A stretch of DNA of 64,000 nucleotides, taken from the NCBI RefSeq assembly GCF_014202315.1, contig NZ_JACHGN010000015.1, forward strand, positions 62,001 through 126,000, given 5' to 3'. The stretch is from Thermocatellispora tengchongensis (GTDB taxonomy: Bacteria; Actinomycetota; Actinomycetes; Streptosporangiales; Streptosporangiaceae). The position numbers and the translations under genes are program-made. The notes under the pieces were generated by a model. The model was not told where the DNA came from. It saw nothing but the letters and a program-made list of their open reading frames with translations, and searched no databases. This document shows, in pieces, positions 51,652 to 60,387 of this stretch. The stretch's first letter is position 1, and every line of letters starts with the position of its first letter.

Positions 51652-53838
51652 CTAGCGCTTGAACAGGCGCGGTGCCAGGTCGATGAGGTTCTTCTGCCAC
51701 ACGTCCCAGCCGTGGGGGCCGGGGGTGACTCCATCGAACTCGTAGCGGATACCGAGGTTGGTCATGGTGGTCAGGGACGCCATGAACGACGGATACACGA
51801 AGTCGGTCTGGTCGCCGACGTACACGCGCAACAGCTTGGTGCCGTTGTTGATCGCCTGCGCGTCGACGCCGGCGGCGCTGCCGAACCCGGCCGAGAACGC
51901 CGCGACGTAGGCGAACTGACCCGGGTACGCCTTAAGCACCCCGAACGTCTGCCCACCGCCCATCGAGAGGCCGGCGAGGGCCTGCCGCGACGGGTCGCTG
52001 GAGATGTTGTACCGGGCGCGGGCCGCCGGAACGATGTTCTCCAGCAGCTCCCTGTTGAAGTTGGAGACGTTGCCGTTGCCCATCACGACCACCATCGGCA
52101 CCAGGTCCCCGTCGAGGAACTGGTGGTCGAGGATCTGCTTGGCGCGTCCCATCTCGACCCAGTCGGTGTAGCTCTGGCCGCCACCATGCTGGAGGTAGAA
52201 GACGGGATACGGCTCCGCGCGGTTCGGATCGTATCCGGGCGGGGTCCACACCAGCGCGGTCCGGTCCTGGTTCGCCACGGTGCTCCGGTACGTCATGCTC
52301 TCGACCTTTCCGCCCTGACCGGCGGGAACGTCCGAGAGCAGGCGCGCCTTCTCTCCGGGGATGAAGAAGGTGCTCCAGGTCGGCTCGGAGGTGACCTTCG
52401 TCGGGTTCGACACGTCCTTGACCGCGACCCGATCCACGATCACCCGGTAGTAGTAGAACCACGGGTCGAGCGGACCCACGGTCGCCCGCCACCGGTCGCC
52501 CGCCTTCGACAGCGGGATGCGCAGCCAACTCCCGTTGGGAGCCCAGTTCGCCCACACCGTGACGTGCTGCGCGTCCTTGAAGTCCGTCGTGGTCTCGAAG
52601 GTGACGAACCCGTCCTCGGCCACGAACGGCGTCGGCGTGGTGCCGGGCGCCGGCGGGGTGAACTCGCCCTTCAGCGGCCCGTGACCGGCGCTCGGACCGT
52701 GATTCGACACCTTGCGGAACAGCCGCGGCACGAAGTCGATCAGATTCTCCTGCCAGGCGTTCCAGTTCGCCCCGGCGTCGGGGTTGACCCCGTCGAACTC
52801 GTACCTGATACGGGCGCGGTCCAGCGCCTTCGTCAGGCGGTTGGTCGCGTTGTACGCGGGGTCGGTCACGTTGCCCGTGTACAGACGCACCAGCTTGACG
52901 CCGCGGTTGATCGCGTTCGCGTCCGCCCGGCCGGCGCTGTCCGTCAGCAGGCCCGAGAACGAGCCGGCGTAGGCGAACTGGCCCGGGTGGGCCAGAGCGG
53001 CACGCAGCGCCCGGGTCCCGCCCTCGGTCACACCGGCGATGGCCTGGTGCGCCGGGCCGCGAAGGACGCGGTAGCGGTCCGCGACCGCCTTCCGGAGATC
53101 CTTCACCTGCTTGTCGCCGTCCGACGCGTCACCGTCGGCGATCACGACCACCATCGGCTCCATGGCCTTCTGGGCCGACAGGTTGTCGAAGATCTGCTTG
53201 GCACGACCGAGGTCGAGCCAGTCGGTGGCGCTCCCGCCGTCGCCGGACTGCAGGAACAGCACCGGGTAGGCCTTGGGGCCGTTGGCCGAGTAGCCCGGCG
53301 GCGTCCATACCTGAGCCGACCGCTCCTTGCCGCCGGTCCGGTAGGTCAGGGGCTCGACCTTGCCGCCCTGCCCCTGCGGCGCGTCCGCCAGCAGGCGTGC
53401 CGAGTCGCCCGGAACGAAGAAGGTGCTCCACAGCGGCTTGGACGCCACGCTGGTGCCGTTCGTCGGATCCTTCAGACCCTTGGTGTCATCGCCCGTGACC
53501 TGGTAGTAGTACAGGCCGGGCTTGAGCGGGCCGAGGACCCCCGACCAGACGTCGCCCCGGCGGGTCAGGCCGAACTCCGCCCAGGTGAAGGAGGGGCCGA
53601 AGTTGCCCTCGACGACCAGCTGCGACACCTGGCCCGCGTTGGCCTGCACGTAGGCCGCAGGGACGCTGAACGTCGTGTAGCCGTCCTCGGAAACGCTCAG
53701 CCACGGCGTGTCCGCCGCCACCGCCGGCCGCGGCGCGAGCAACACCGCCGCGATCACCATGACCCCGGCGACGATCGCCGCCGGAATCCGGCGCACGCCC
53801 TTGGGGCGCGAGCTGACATGATAGAATAACGATGTCAT
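51652..53838 (-). CDS. Secreted double-domain CE1-type esterase; N-terminal unit appears inactive
   Basis: A 728-residue exoenzyme from an internal duplication. Signal peptide 1-42. Unit 1 (about 45-395) and unit 2 (about 405-728) each have an E-set/CBM48-like beta domain (GFVTFETTTDF; PLDPWFYYYRV) followed by an esterase-D/CE1 domain. Unit 2 has nucleophile elbow GLSMGG and a late His in TPGPHGW. In unit 1 the matching positions read GVTEGG and NPDAGANW: Ser and His are both missing, so it cannot work as a serine esterase. ATG 53838 follows GGGAG by 7 bases. Context suggests removal of acyl groups from arabinoxylan, with unit 1 kept for binding. Confidence 0.88.
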   Translation of the reverse strand: MTSLFYHVSSRPKGVRRIPAAIVAGVMVIAAVLLAPRPAVAADTPWLSVSEDGYTTFSVPAAYVQANAGQVSQLVVEGNFGPSFTWAEFGLTRRGDVWSGVLGPLKPGLYYYQVTGDDTKGLKDPTNGTSVASKPLWSTFFVPGDSARLLADAPQGQGGKVEPLTYRTGGKERSAQVWTPPGYSANGPKAYPVLFLQSGDGGSATDWLDLGRAKQIFDNLSAQKAMEPMVVVIADGDASDGDKQVKDLRKAVADRYRVLRGPAHQAIAGVTEGGTRALRAALAHPGQFAYAGSFSGLLTDSAGRADANAINRGVKLVRLYTGNVTDPAYNATNRLTKALDRARIRYEFDGVNPDAGANWNAWQENLIDFVPRLFRKVSNHGPSAGHGPLKGEFTPPAPGTTPTPFVAEDGFVTFETTTDFKDAQHVTVWANWAPNGSWLRIPLSKAGDRWRATVGPLDPWFYYYRVIVDRVAVKDVSNPTKVTSEPTWSTFFIPGEKARLLSDVPAGQGGKVESMTYRSTVANQDRTALVWTPPGYDPNRAEPYPVFYLQHGGGQSYTDWVEMGRAKQILDHQFLDGDLVPMVVVMGNGNVSNFNRELLENIVPAARARYNISSDPSRQALAGLSMGGGQTFGVLKAYPGQFAYVAAFSAGFGSAAGVDAQAINNGTKLLRVYVGDQTDFVYPSFMASLTTMTNLGIRYEFDGVTPGPHGWDVWQKNLIDLAPRLFKR

Positions 53839-54032
53839 ACCGAAACTCCCTTGATGGCCGGCCGCGGATGGCACCCGACTGGCCGGCCTGACTCATCGGT
53901 GGACATTTGCCGGTGGGTTGTGTGTCTGCACCTCCGTCCGTCACGGGGGTTGCCCTGTTCACCTGTACGTTCGGTGCGTCTGCTGTCCGCCCGGACGTCA
54001 GGTGTGCTGGGACGCCGCACCCGTGGGTGGCG

Positions 54033-55055
54033 TCACGGTCCCAGCAAGCTCTTCGGTGCGGCGGTGGAGCCGCGGACCACCAAGCGGGTCGGGAGCACGA
54101 CCTGGGTGGGGCCCTCCCATTCACCGCTCACCAATGACTTCAGCATGCGCGCGGCCTCGTACCCGAGCCGGTACATCGACTGGTCCACGGTGGTCAGGCC
54201 CGGTTCGGCCAGCGCGGACTCCGGAATGTTGTCGAATCCGACCACCGACAGATCGCCGGGAACGCTGAGCCCCATGCCCTTCGCGACCTCCAGGGCCTTC
54301 AGCGCCATCCCGTCGCTCGCCGCGAAGATCGCCGTCGGACGATCCGCCCGGTCCAGCAGCGCCCGCGCGAGCGGGACCGCGGACTCGGGATTGAAGTCCC
54401 CTCTGCCGATCAGCGTGGGATCGACCGGAACACCGGCTTCGGCCAGCGCCCTGCGGTAACCCTCCTCGCGCGACCAGGCGGCCGCCATGTTGGAACGGCC
54501 GGCGATGAATCCGATACGCCGATGACCCAGGCCGAGCAGATGCTCGACCACCGCGGTGGCGCCCGTGAGGTTGTCCGCCGTCACCGACGGCACCGTCGAG
54601 TCTCTCGCCGGATCGATGACCACGACCGGGGTGCTGCTCCGCACCTCACCCCAGGGCGTGACCACGATGCACCCGTCGGTGAGCGTGCCCGACAGGCGGG
54701 TCAGATGCCGCTGCTCCCAACCCTCCGAATAGGTCCCGTAGAGGTCGCTGTTGGCGTAGATGATCAGGTCGAACCCTGACTGACTCAACGCCTCCATCAC
54801 CCCCTTGAGCACCTCGGCCGTATAGGACTGAAAGCTGTGGGTCACCAGACCCAGGACATTGGTACGGCTGCGCCGCAGGCTCGTCGCCACCAGACTCGAC
54901 TCGTAGCCGAGCCGCTCAATGGCCGAACGGACCTGTGCGATGGTGCTCGCGCTGACGCCGTAACGCCCGTTGACCACCCGGGACACCGTCGCGGTGGAGA
55001 CGCCCGCCAGTCGCGCGACATCGCTCATCGTCACCGGCGCCCCGCCCTCGGCCAT
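54033..55055 (-). CDS. LacI family repressor, probable regulator of the GH3 gene
   Basis: A 340-residue regulator. HTH at about 8-30 (TMSDVARLAGVSTATVSRVV), hinge near 50, core marks LLGLGHRRIGFIAGR, REEGYRRALAEAGVPVD, PTAIFAASDGMALKAL, LSVVGFDNIPES. Start ATG 55055 has GAGGG 4 bases upstream, whereas the ATG at 55070 sits in the operator and has none. Two AACGT-type palindromes lie just upstream, and the same type precedes the GH3 gene, indicating autoregulation plus control of GH3. Confidence 0.9.
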   Translation of the reverse strand: MAEGGAPVTMSDVARLAGVSTATVSRVVNGRYGVSASTIAQVRSAIERLGYESSLVATSLRRSRTNVLGLVTHSFQSYTAEVLKGVMEALSQSGFDLIIYANSDLYGTYSEGWEQRHLTRLSGTLTDGCIVVTPWGEVRSSTPVVVIDPARDSTVPSVTADNLTGATAVVEHLLGLGHRRIGFIAGRSNMAAAWSREEGYRRALAEAGVPVDPTLIGRGDFNPESAVPLARALLDRADRPTAIFAASDGMALKALEVAKGMGLSVPGDLSVVGFDNIPESALAEPGLTTVDQSMYRLGYEAARMLKSLVSGEWEGPTQVVLPTRLVVRGSTAAPKSLLGP

Positions 55056-55073
55056 GCCGCCCTCACACATTGC

Positions 55074-55093
55074 AATCGTTATCGGTTACGTTT
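55074..55093. promoter_or_regulatory. LacI operator AATCGTTATCGGTTACGTTT
   Basis: Imperfect 20-bp palindrome 18 bp upstream of the LacI start. Same family as 58175-58194 (AAACGTAATCGGTAACGTTT). Confidence 0.75.
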
Positions 55094-55102
55094 CCAGCGC
55101 CC

Positions 55103-55120
55103 AACGTAATCGATGACGTT
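55103..55120. promoter_or_regulatory. Second LacI operator AACGTAATCGATGACGTT
   Basis: 18-bp palindrome 10 bp from the first site; the centres are about 28 bp apart. Tandem sites would allow two repressor dimers on the promoter of the LacI gene. Confidence 0.7.
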
Positions 55121-55407
55121 TGCTAAGACAAGAGCCTTTCGGCCGACCGTAGGTCACAAAAGAACACTCACCGCATCGCCCAGGAAGGCCCAGGCAGGGC
55201 GGCGGTCGCCGGGGTTCGAGGGCATGGCGTTGGCACCGGACATCGCAGGTGTGACGCCGGATCGGGAGCGGAGGATCGGGGGGCCGTGCAGACGTCCCCC
55301 CTCCCCCAGCGGGTCACGCGGACGGCGGTGCCGGGGGGTGGCGGAGTGCGTGCTGTTCCTCCCCCACCCGCCCGGGCCGCGGCTATCCGTCTCGCCCCAC
55401 CACGCCG
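55121..55407. other. Intergenic region between LacI and GH3 genes
   Basis: Nearly 290 bp between the LacI operators and the GH3 stop codon, both flanking genes on the minus strand. I see no gene and no strong hairpin; a C/G-rich low-complexity run lies around 55284-55400. Confidence 0.5.
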
Positions 55408-57819
55408 TCATTCCACCCGGGCGGAGTGGCCTGAGAGCGCCGCGGGCGGTTCACCGACGCTGACCGTCCCCGTATAGGCCTTCTGGACCTTGGGCCGGTC
55501 CGCGTCGCCGGTGATGGTGAACGTGCCCGCGTGGGTGTGGTCGTCGGAGGAGAAGCCGACGTACACCTCGATGCGCCCGGTCTCGACGGAGTAGTTCATG
55601 TCCCGGTCGTAGAACCCGAGCTGGCCCGTGGGCAGCTGGAACCGTATGGTCGTGCGCCGGCCGGGATCGGCGGACACGCGGGCGAAGCCCTTCAGCTCCA
55701 GCACCGGCCGGGTGACGGTCGCCTGCGGGTCGCGAACGTAGAGCTGGACGACCTCCTCACCGGCGCGATCCCCGGTGTTGGCCACCGTGACGTCCACGGC
55801 GACGCTGTCGCCGGCGGTCACTTCGGCGCGGTCCAGCTCGGCCCGTTCGATGACGAACGGGGCGTACCCGAGCCCGTGGCCGAAGCAGTAGCGCGGGCTG
55901 ACGGGCGAGTCCACGTAGTCGCCGTGCCAGTGCGACCGCCCGCCGGACACCTTGTGCCCGTAGAAGACGGGGATCTGGCCCACAGTGCGCGGATAGGAGA
56001 TGGGCAGCTTTCCGCTCGGATTCACCTCGCCGAGCAGAACCTCGGCGATGGCCTGCGCCCCGGTCTGCCCGGGCAGCCAGGCCGACAACACCGCGGCGCA
56101 CCGCTCGTGCAGGAAGTCGCCGCCGACCGGCCGGCCTGCGACGAGCACCGCCACCACGGGGGTGCCGGTGGCGACGACCGCACGGACCAGGTCCTCCTGG
56201 ACCCCGGGGAGCTCCAGGCTGGACCGGTCCCGCGACTCCCCCGTGGTGGCCTCGGGCGTCAAGCCCGAACGATCTCCCAGGACCAGCACCGCGACATCGG
56301 CCGCCGCGGCGGCGGCGACCGCCTCGTCGAAACCGTCCCTGGACGGGTCGATCACATCGCACCCGCGCGCGTAACGCACCCGGTCACCCAGACGGGCCGT
56401 GAGCTCGTCACGCACCGTGCGCAGCCCGTCCGTACTCTCCTCGATATCCAGGTCGTCCGGGATCGTCATCGTCTGGCCGAGCAGGCCCCGCCGCTCGCGC
56501 GCCGCCGCCAGCACCTCGATATGCGCCACGAAGGAGTAGTCGCCCAGCAGATGCCGGGCGTTGTCGGCATTGGGGCCGATGAGGGCGATCGTCCCGGCAC
56601 CCGGCCGCAGCGGCAGGATGCCGTCGTTCTTGAGCAGGACGAGGCTGCGGCGAGCGATCTCGAGCGCCACGTCCTGGTACCGCTCGGGGTTCACCACCAC
56701 CGCGGCGGCGGCCTCGTCGACGTAGGGGTTCTCGAACAGGCCGAGCTCGAACTTGTGCCGGAGAACCCGCGAGACCGCTTCGTCCAGCTCGCCTTCGCCG
56801 ACCTCGCCGGCGTCCAGGGCTCGTGCCAGGGCGCCCGCGTACGCGTCGGTCGCCGGAAGCTCGACATCGGTGCCCGCGGTGAGCGCCAGAGCCGCCGCCT
56901 GCCGCTTGTCCTCGGCGAAGTGGTGGTACGAATGGAGGTCCTCGACGGCGAAGTAATCCGACACGACGGTCCCGGTGAAGCCCCACTCCCCGCGGAGCAC
57001 GTCCTTCAGGAGCTCGCGGTTGGCATGGCACGGAATCCCGTCCAGCTCGTGGTAGCCGGCCATCACCGACTGAAGGCCCGCCTCGCGGACCGCCGCCTCG
57101 AACGGATACAGATACACCTCCCGCAGCAGACGAGGCGGCAGGTGCGCCGGCGCCCAGTTCAACCCGCCCTCCGACGCCCCGTAACCGACGAAGTGCTTGG
57201 CCGTCGCGATGACGCCCTCCGCCAGACAATCGCCCTGGAGGCCCTGGATGAACGCCGCCCCCATGCGGGCCACCAGGTACGGGTCCTCGCCGTAGGTCTC
57301 CTCCGTCCGGCCCCACCGCGGGTCGCGCACCACGTCCAGCACCGGCGAGAGCCCCTGATGACTGCCCATCGCGCGCATCTGGGCGCGAACGGCATCTGCC
57401 AGCCGCCGGTTGAGCTCCGGCTCCCACGTGCTCGCGACGCCGATCGCCTGCGGGAAGATGGTCGCCTCCCGCGCCATCACCCCGGAGCACACCTCCTCGT
57501 GCACGATCGCGGGAATCCCCAGCCGGGTCTCCGTCACCAGGAACCGCTGGATCTCGTTCGCCACCCGCGCCACCTGTGCCGCCTTCAGGCTGGTGGCTCC
57601 GGCGATACGAGTCACGTGCCCCAGGCCGTGCCGAAGGACCGTACGCGCCCGCTCCTCGGAGTACCGGCCGCCCTCCATCACCGAGAACGCCCAGGCGCTC
57701 CCCAACTGCGCGAGCTTCTCCTCCCGGGTCATTCGCGCGAGCAGATCCGCCACGCGCTCCTCCACGGGCGCGGCCGGCTCCTTGTAGATCGCTTCGGACT
57801 CCCGCTTCACCGTGGTCAC
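55408..57819 (-). CDS. GH3 beta-glycosidase (beta-glucosidase/beta-xylosidase), intracellular
   Basis: An 803-residue enzyme without signal peptide. N-terminal TIM barrel about 20-335 with ARMTREEKLAQLGSAW, KHFVGYGASEGG and nucleophile Asp in TVVSDYFAVEDL; the alpha/beta sandwich about 380-600 (VLLKNDGILPLRPGAGTIAL IGPNAD region, GDRSGLTPEATTGESRDRSS); C-terminal Fn3-like domain about 660-770 (YVRDPQATVTRPVLELKGFA). GH3 enzymes remove terminal beta-linked glucose or xylose; here it likely acts on imported xylo-oligomers. GTG 57819 is selected because GGAG lies 7 bases upstream and sequence quality drops further upstream. A LacI-type operator lies 356 bp upstream. Confidence 0.9.
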   Translation of the reverse strand: MTTVKRESEAIYKEPAAPVEERVADLLARMTREEKLAQLGSAWAFSVMEGGRYSEERARTVLRHGLGHVTRIAGATSLKAAQVARVANEIQRFLVTETRLGIPAIVHEEVCSGVMAREATIFPQAIGVASTWEPELNRRLADAVRAQMRAMGSHQGLSPVLDVVRDPRWGRTEETYGEDPYLVARMGAAFIQGLQGDCLAEGVIATAKHFVGYGASEGGLNWAPAHLPPRLLREVYLYPFEAAVREAGLQSVMAGYHELDGIPCHANRELLKDVLRGEWGFTGTVVSDYFAVEDLHSYHHFAEDKRQAAALALTAGTDVELPATDAYAGALARALDAGEVGEGELDEAVSRVLRHKFELGLFENPYVDEAAAAVVVNPERYQDVALEIARRSLVLLKNDGILPLRPGAGTIALIGPNADNARHLLGDYSFVAHIEVLAAARERRGLLGQTMTIPDDLDIEESTDGLRTVRDELTARLGDRVRYARGCDVIDPSRDGFDEAVAAAAAADVAVLVLGDRSGLTPEATTGESRDRSSLELPGVQEDLVRAVVATGTPVVAVLVAGRPVGGDFLHERCAAVLSAWLPGQTGAQAIAEVLLGEVNPSGKLPISYPRTVGQIPVFYGHKVSGGRSHWHGDYVDSPVSPRYCFGHGLGYAPFVIERAELDRAEVTAGDSVAVDVTVANTGDRAGEEVVQLYVRDPQATVTRPVLELKGFARVSADPGRRTTIRFQLPTGQLGFYDRDMNYSVETGRIEVYVGFSSDDHTHAGTFTITGDADRPKVQKAYTGTVSVGEPPAALSGHSARVE

Positions 57820-58174
57820 CGGGCCACTCCAATCACCGTCTCGAAGACGCCGCCAGTCGCTCCTGAACACACCCGGCCAGACCACTTCGCGCCCGGCCCG
57901 TACGTTGCCGCCGCCGCTTCCTCTCCGCACGCGCGACCGAGCGCGCCGCGGCGACGGCGTCCGGCCATCCTCACCACCGGCCACCCGGGCGGCGCCCACC
58001 CTCCGCGGCGGGTGCGACCGGACGACCGCTCACCGGACCGAACAGGTGGGAAACGCCTGTGGCAGCCGCCACCGGCGAGACCCAGCGAGCCGGATTCGGA
58101 GAGCCCGGTGGCGGCGTCACACGCCGCCACCCCGCGTCGAGCTTGACCAAGGTACCTCCACCCCATCTGTCTGC
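57820..58174 (-). promoter_or_regulatory. Long leader of the GH3 gene with a strong hairpin
   Basis: Between the operator/promoter at 58175-58202 and the GH3 start lies a 355-bp leader without a convincing gene. It contains a perfect 11-bp stem with a 3-nt loop, GGTGGCGGCGT-CAC-ACGCCGCCACC (58107-58131). A minus-strand ORF of 116 codons (58166-57816) ends in GTGA overlapping the GH3 start but is Arg/Gly-rich and motif-free. Confidence 0.45.
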
Positions 58175-58194
58175 AAACGTAATCGGTAACGTTT
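58175..58194. promoter_or_regulatory. LacI operator AAACGTAATCGGTAACGTTT before GH3
   Basis: A 20-bp near-perfect palindrome matching the pair at 55074-55120. On the minus strand TATATT (58202-58197) directly precedes it and could be the -10, which would put the operator over the transcription start. Confidence 0.8.
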
Positions 58195-58369
58195 ACAATA
58201 TAGACGTCGCCGATCACGCTCGCCTTGTGCCTTCCCTCTGGGTTACGCGCGCCCGAAGACCGAGCCCCGGCCCGTCCCCCCTCCCCGTCCCCCTGACCTC
58301 CCGAAACGCGAAGGTCCCGGACCACATGACGGCTGCCGGTGAGTCGTCAGTCGCGGTCGCACTCGCATC

Positions 58370-58550
58370 TCATGCGGCGGCGCCGGGAGACTTGCGGAGA
58401 GCCCGCTCCTGCGGTGCAGGCGCGCGGCGCATGCCGGGGACGAGCAACGCGAGGACCGCGCCGAGAACCCCGGGCACGGCGAACGCGAAGAAGCCGAACC
58501 GCACGCCCAGCTCCCTGGAAAGGATCAGCCCCGCCAACGAGGGGACCGAG
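58370..58550 (-). pseudogene. C-terminal fragment of an MFS transporter
   Basis: The minus strand reads SLAGLILSRELGVRFGFFAF then AVPGVLGAVLALLVPGMRRA and a basic tail to a stop at 58370. This is the last transmembrane helix and cytoplasmic tail of a major facilitator transporter. No upstream part is found: within a few codons beyond 58550 the frame loses hydrophobicity and meets stops. Confidence 0.65.
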
Positions 58551-58676
58551 AATCGCGCCGAGTCGCCTCACCGCGAGCGTTCTGTGCGATCCCCGGCCCT
58601 CCGGGTACCCCTCGCGACGGCAACGCCCAGCGCCGGGACGCCGGCCGAACAGAGCCCGGCGCAGCCGCCGGACAGC

Positions 58677-58848
58677 TCAATCCGCGCGGTCGTAGGCTTC
58701 CTGCGCCGCCGCCACCTCGCCGAGGTGCGCGATCGACCATTCCTGCAGCGCGCGCAGCGGCTCGCGCAGAGTGCGCCCCGCCTCGGTGAGCGAGTACTCG
58801 ACGCGGACCGGAACCTCGGGGTGGACGGTGCGGCGCACGTGTCCATGG
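58677..58848 (-). pseudogene. C-terminal fragment of an HxlR-type regulator
   Basis: The minus strand reads HVRRTVHPEVPVRVEYSLTE followed by AGRTLREPLRALQEWSIAHL and a stop at 58677. The VEYSLTEAGRTL stretch is the wing and following helix of HxlR regulators. The N-terminal helix-turn-helix is missing. Upstream (58849-58985) another frame with good codon bias reads TVDLYACPNMHVRQMGVRLD, which is not HxlR; it may be a piece of a third gene. Confidence 0.7.
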
Positions 58849-58982
58849 CGGTCTCCAGGCCGACGTGCGCGGTCGTCTCCGGTGAGCGTATGTGGCTCGA
58901 CGTCGCCAGGTCCAGGCGGACGCCCATCTGCCGCACGTGCATGTTCGGGCAGGCGTACAGGTCCACCGTGAGGCGCCTCTCG

Positions 58983-59879
58983 TCACCGGACGGCGGGCGC
59001 CGCTGGGAACCGGGCCACCCACTCCCCTACGCGCTGCAGAAAGGTCGTCGCCGTGGGCAGGTGGCAGGCGTCGGGGGACACGACCGTGGCCTGGAATGCG
59101 TGCGGCATGTGGTCGTAGATGTCGAGCGTGATGTCGACGCCTGCGGTGGTGGCGGCTTCGGCGAAGCGGCGCGCGTCGTGGAGGAGGATCTCGTCCCCGC
59201 CGACGGCCAGGAGGATGGGCGGGAGGCCGCGGAGGTCGCCGTAGAGAGGGGATTGCGGCGCCTGGTCGGGCCGGGCACCGGCGAGATACTGGTCGCCGAC
59301 AGGGTCGGCGGGGTCACAGCCCTGGTCGCTCGGGGTAGCCCAGTGGTTCGCGGCGAAGTCGGTGACCGGTGACAGTGCGACCGCCCCCGCAGGCAGCGGG
59401 TCACCGGCCTGGGCCAGCACCAGCAGAGTCGACAGCAGCAGGGTCGCGCCGGCGGATTCTCCGGCGAGCAGTATCCGTCCGGCAGGCACGTCTTGGGACA
59501 GGAAGCTGCGGTACGCCGCGACCACGTCTTCGATGGCCGCGGGGAACGGGTGTGCCGGGGCAAGGCGGTAGTCGACGGCGAAGGCGGGACGGCCGGTCAC
59601 CTGGGAGAGGCGATAGGCCATGATGCGTTCCAACGGCGGGTTGCTGTAGGCGAAGCCCCCGCCGTGCAGGTAGATCGTCATGCCTGACTCCGTGACGGGC
59701 CGGGCTGGCTCGGGCCGGGGCGCGGTGACCCACGTGCCGGGAATCCCACCGCTACAGGGGAGAAGGGGCGTCATGTCGGCGGCCGCGTCGAGGACGGGCG
59801 GCGCGGAGAATATGGCCGGCAGCCGGGAACGGACGGCGACGCCTTCTGCGAACGTGGCGGCGATGTGCACGACGCGCAT
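58983..59879 (-). CDS. Alpha/beta hydrolase fold-3 (HSL-type) esterase
   Basis: A 298-residue esterase of the hormone-sensitive-lipase family. The oxyanion motif YLHGGGFAYSN (HGGG) is near residue 88, the nucleophile elbow GESAGAT near 155, the Asp in a GGDEILLHD segment near 240 and the His in DHMPHAF near 270; the triad is complete. Acts on short acyl esters; no signal peptide. ATG 59879 is chosen with AAGGG 9 bases upstream; the frame stays open upstream but is Arg-rich. It lies beside gene fragments and is unlikely to belong to the xylan locus. Confidence 0.88.
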   Translation of the reverse strand: MRVVHIAATFAEGVAVRSRLPAIFSAPPVLDAAADMTPLLPCSGGIPGTWVTAPRPEPARPVTESGMTIYLHGGGFAYSNPPLERIMAYRLSQVTGRPAFAVDYRLAPAHPFPAAIEDVVAAYRSFLSQDVPAGRILLAGESAGATLLLSTLLVLAQAGDPLPAGAVALSPVTDFAANHWATPSDQGCDPADPVGDQYLAGARPDQAPQSPLYGDLRGLPPILLAVGGDEILLHDARRFAEAATTAGVDITLDIYDHMPHAFQATVVSPDACHLPTATTFLQRVGEWVARFPAAPAVR

Positions 59880-60387
59880 AAGATCATCCCTTCGATTCGG
59901 GCTCGGTCGGCATGGTGCGGTATGCGCTTCATGGGTGGGGGTGTCCCGCCGACGCGCTCGGCAGCGCGGTCGCCGCACATGACGGCGGCCGCGGGGGTGC
60001 CGCCGTAGTAGGACAGGTCTTCGTCGTCATGGTCGCGACGGTACGTCTGGAGCCCATGACGACGACATGGTGTGCGCTGCCGCCCGAAGGTACAGTCCGC
60101 TGTAGTGCCTGCTCGTCGCCGGGCCGTCCGAACCTGCTCGGAGGTGAGCTGTCGAGAGCTCGTCGCCGCTGCGGCTGTGCACTGCGCGCTGCACTTCTAT
60201 GAGACGGGGCGTACAGCGCTCGGGGAGTCCCGGGCGTACGAATGCCGGCACAAGGCTGCGGATGTCCTGCAGCGCCTCGGCCTCATCTCCCCCATGGACA
60301 GGGACACCATCCACGCGTGCGCCGGCTCTGACCGCGAGGACTTCGCCCGGCCGCCTGCGCCCGATGCGGCGGCGACTCGGGTGCTGA
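59880..60387. other. Intergenic region with a weak possible ORF
   Basis: 508 bp. A plus-strand frame from about 60105 reads RELVAAAAVHCALHFYETGR and SPMDRDTIHACAGSDREDFA with reasonable codon bias, but has no recognisable domain and runs on antisense into the SARP gene to 60644. I treat it as unproven; it may be a remnant. Confidence 0.3.

Noticed and set aside
57816-58166. 116-codon ORF ending in GTGA over the GH3 start, as a possible coupled upstream gene
   Set aside because: Arg/Gly-rich, no ribosome site, no domain; the GTGA overlap alone is weak evidence.
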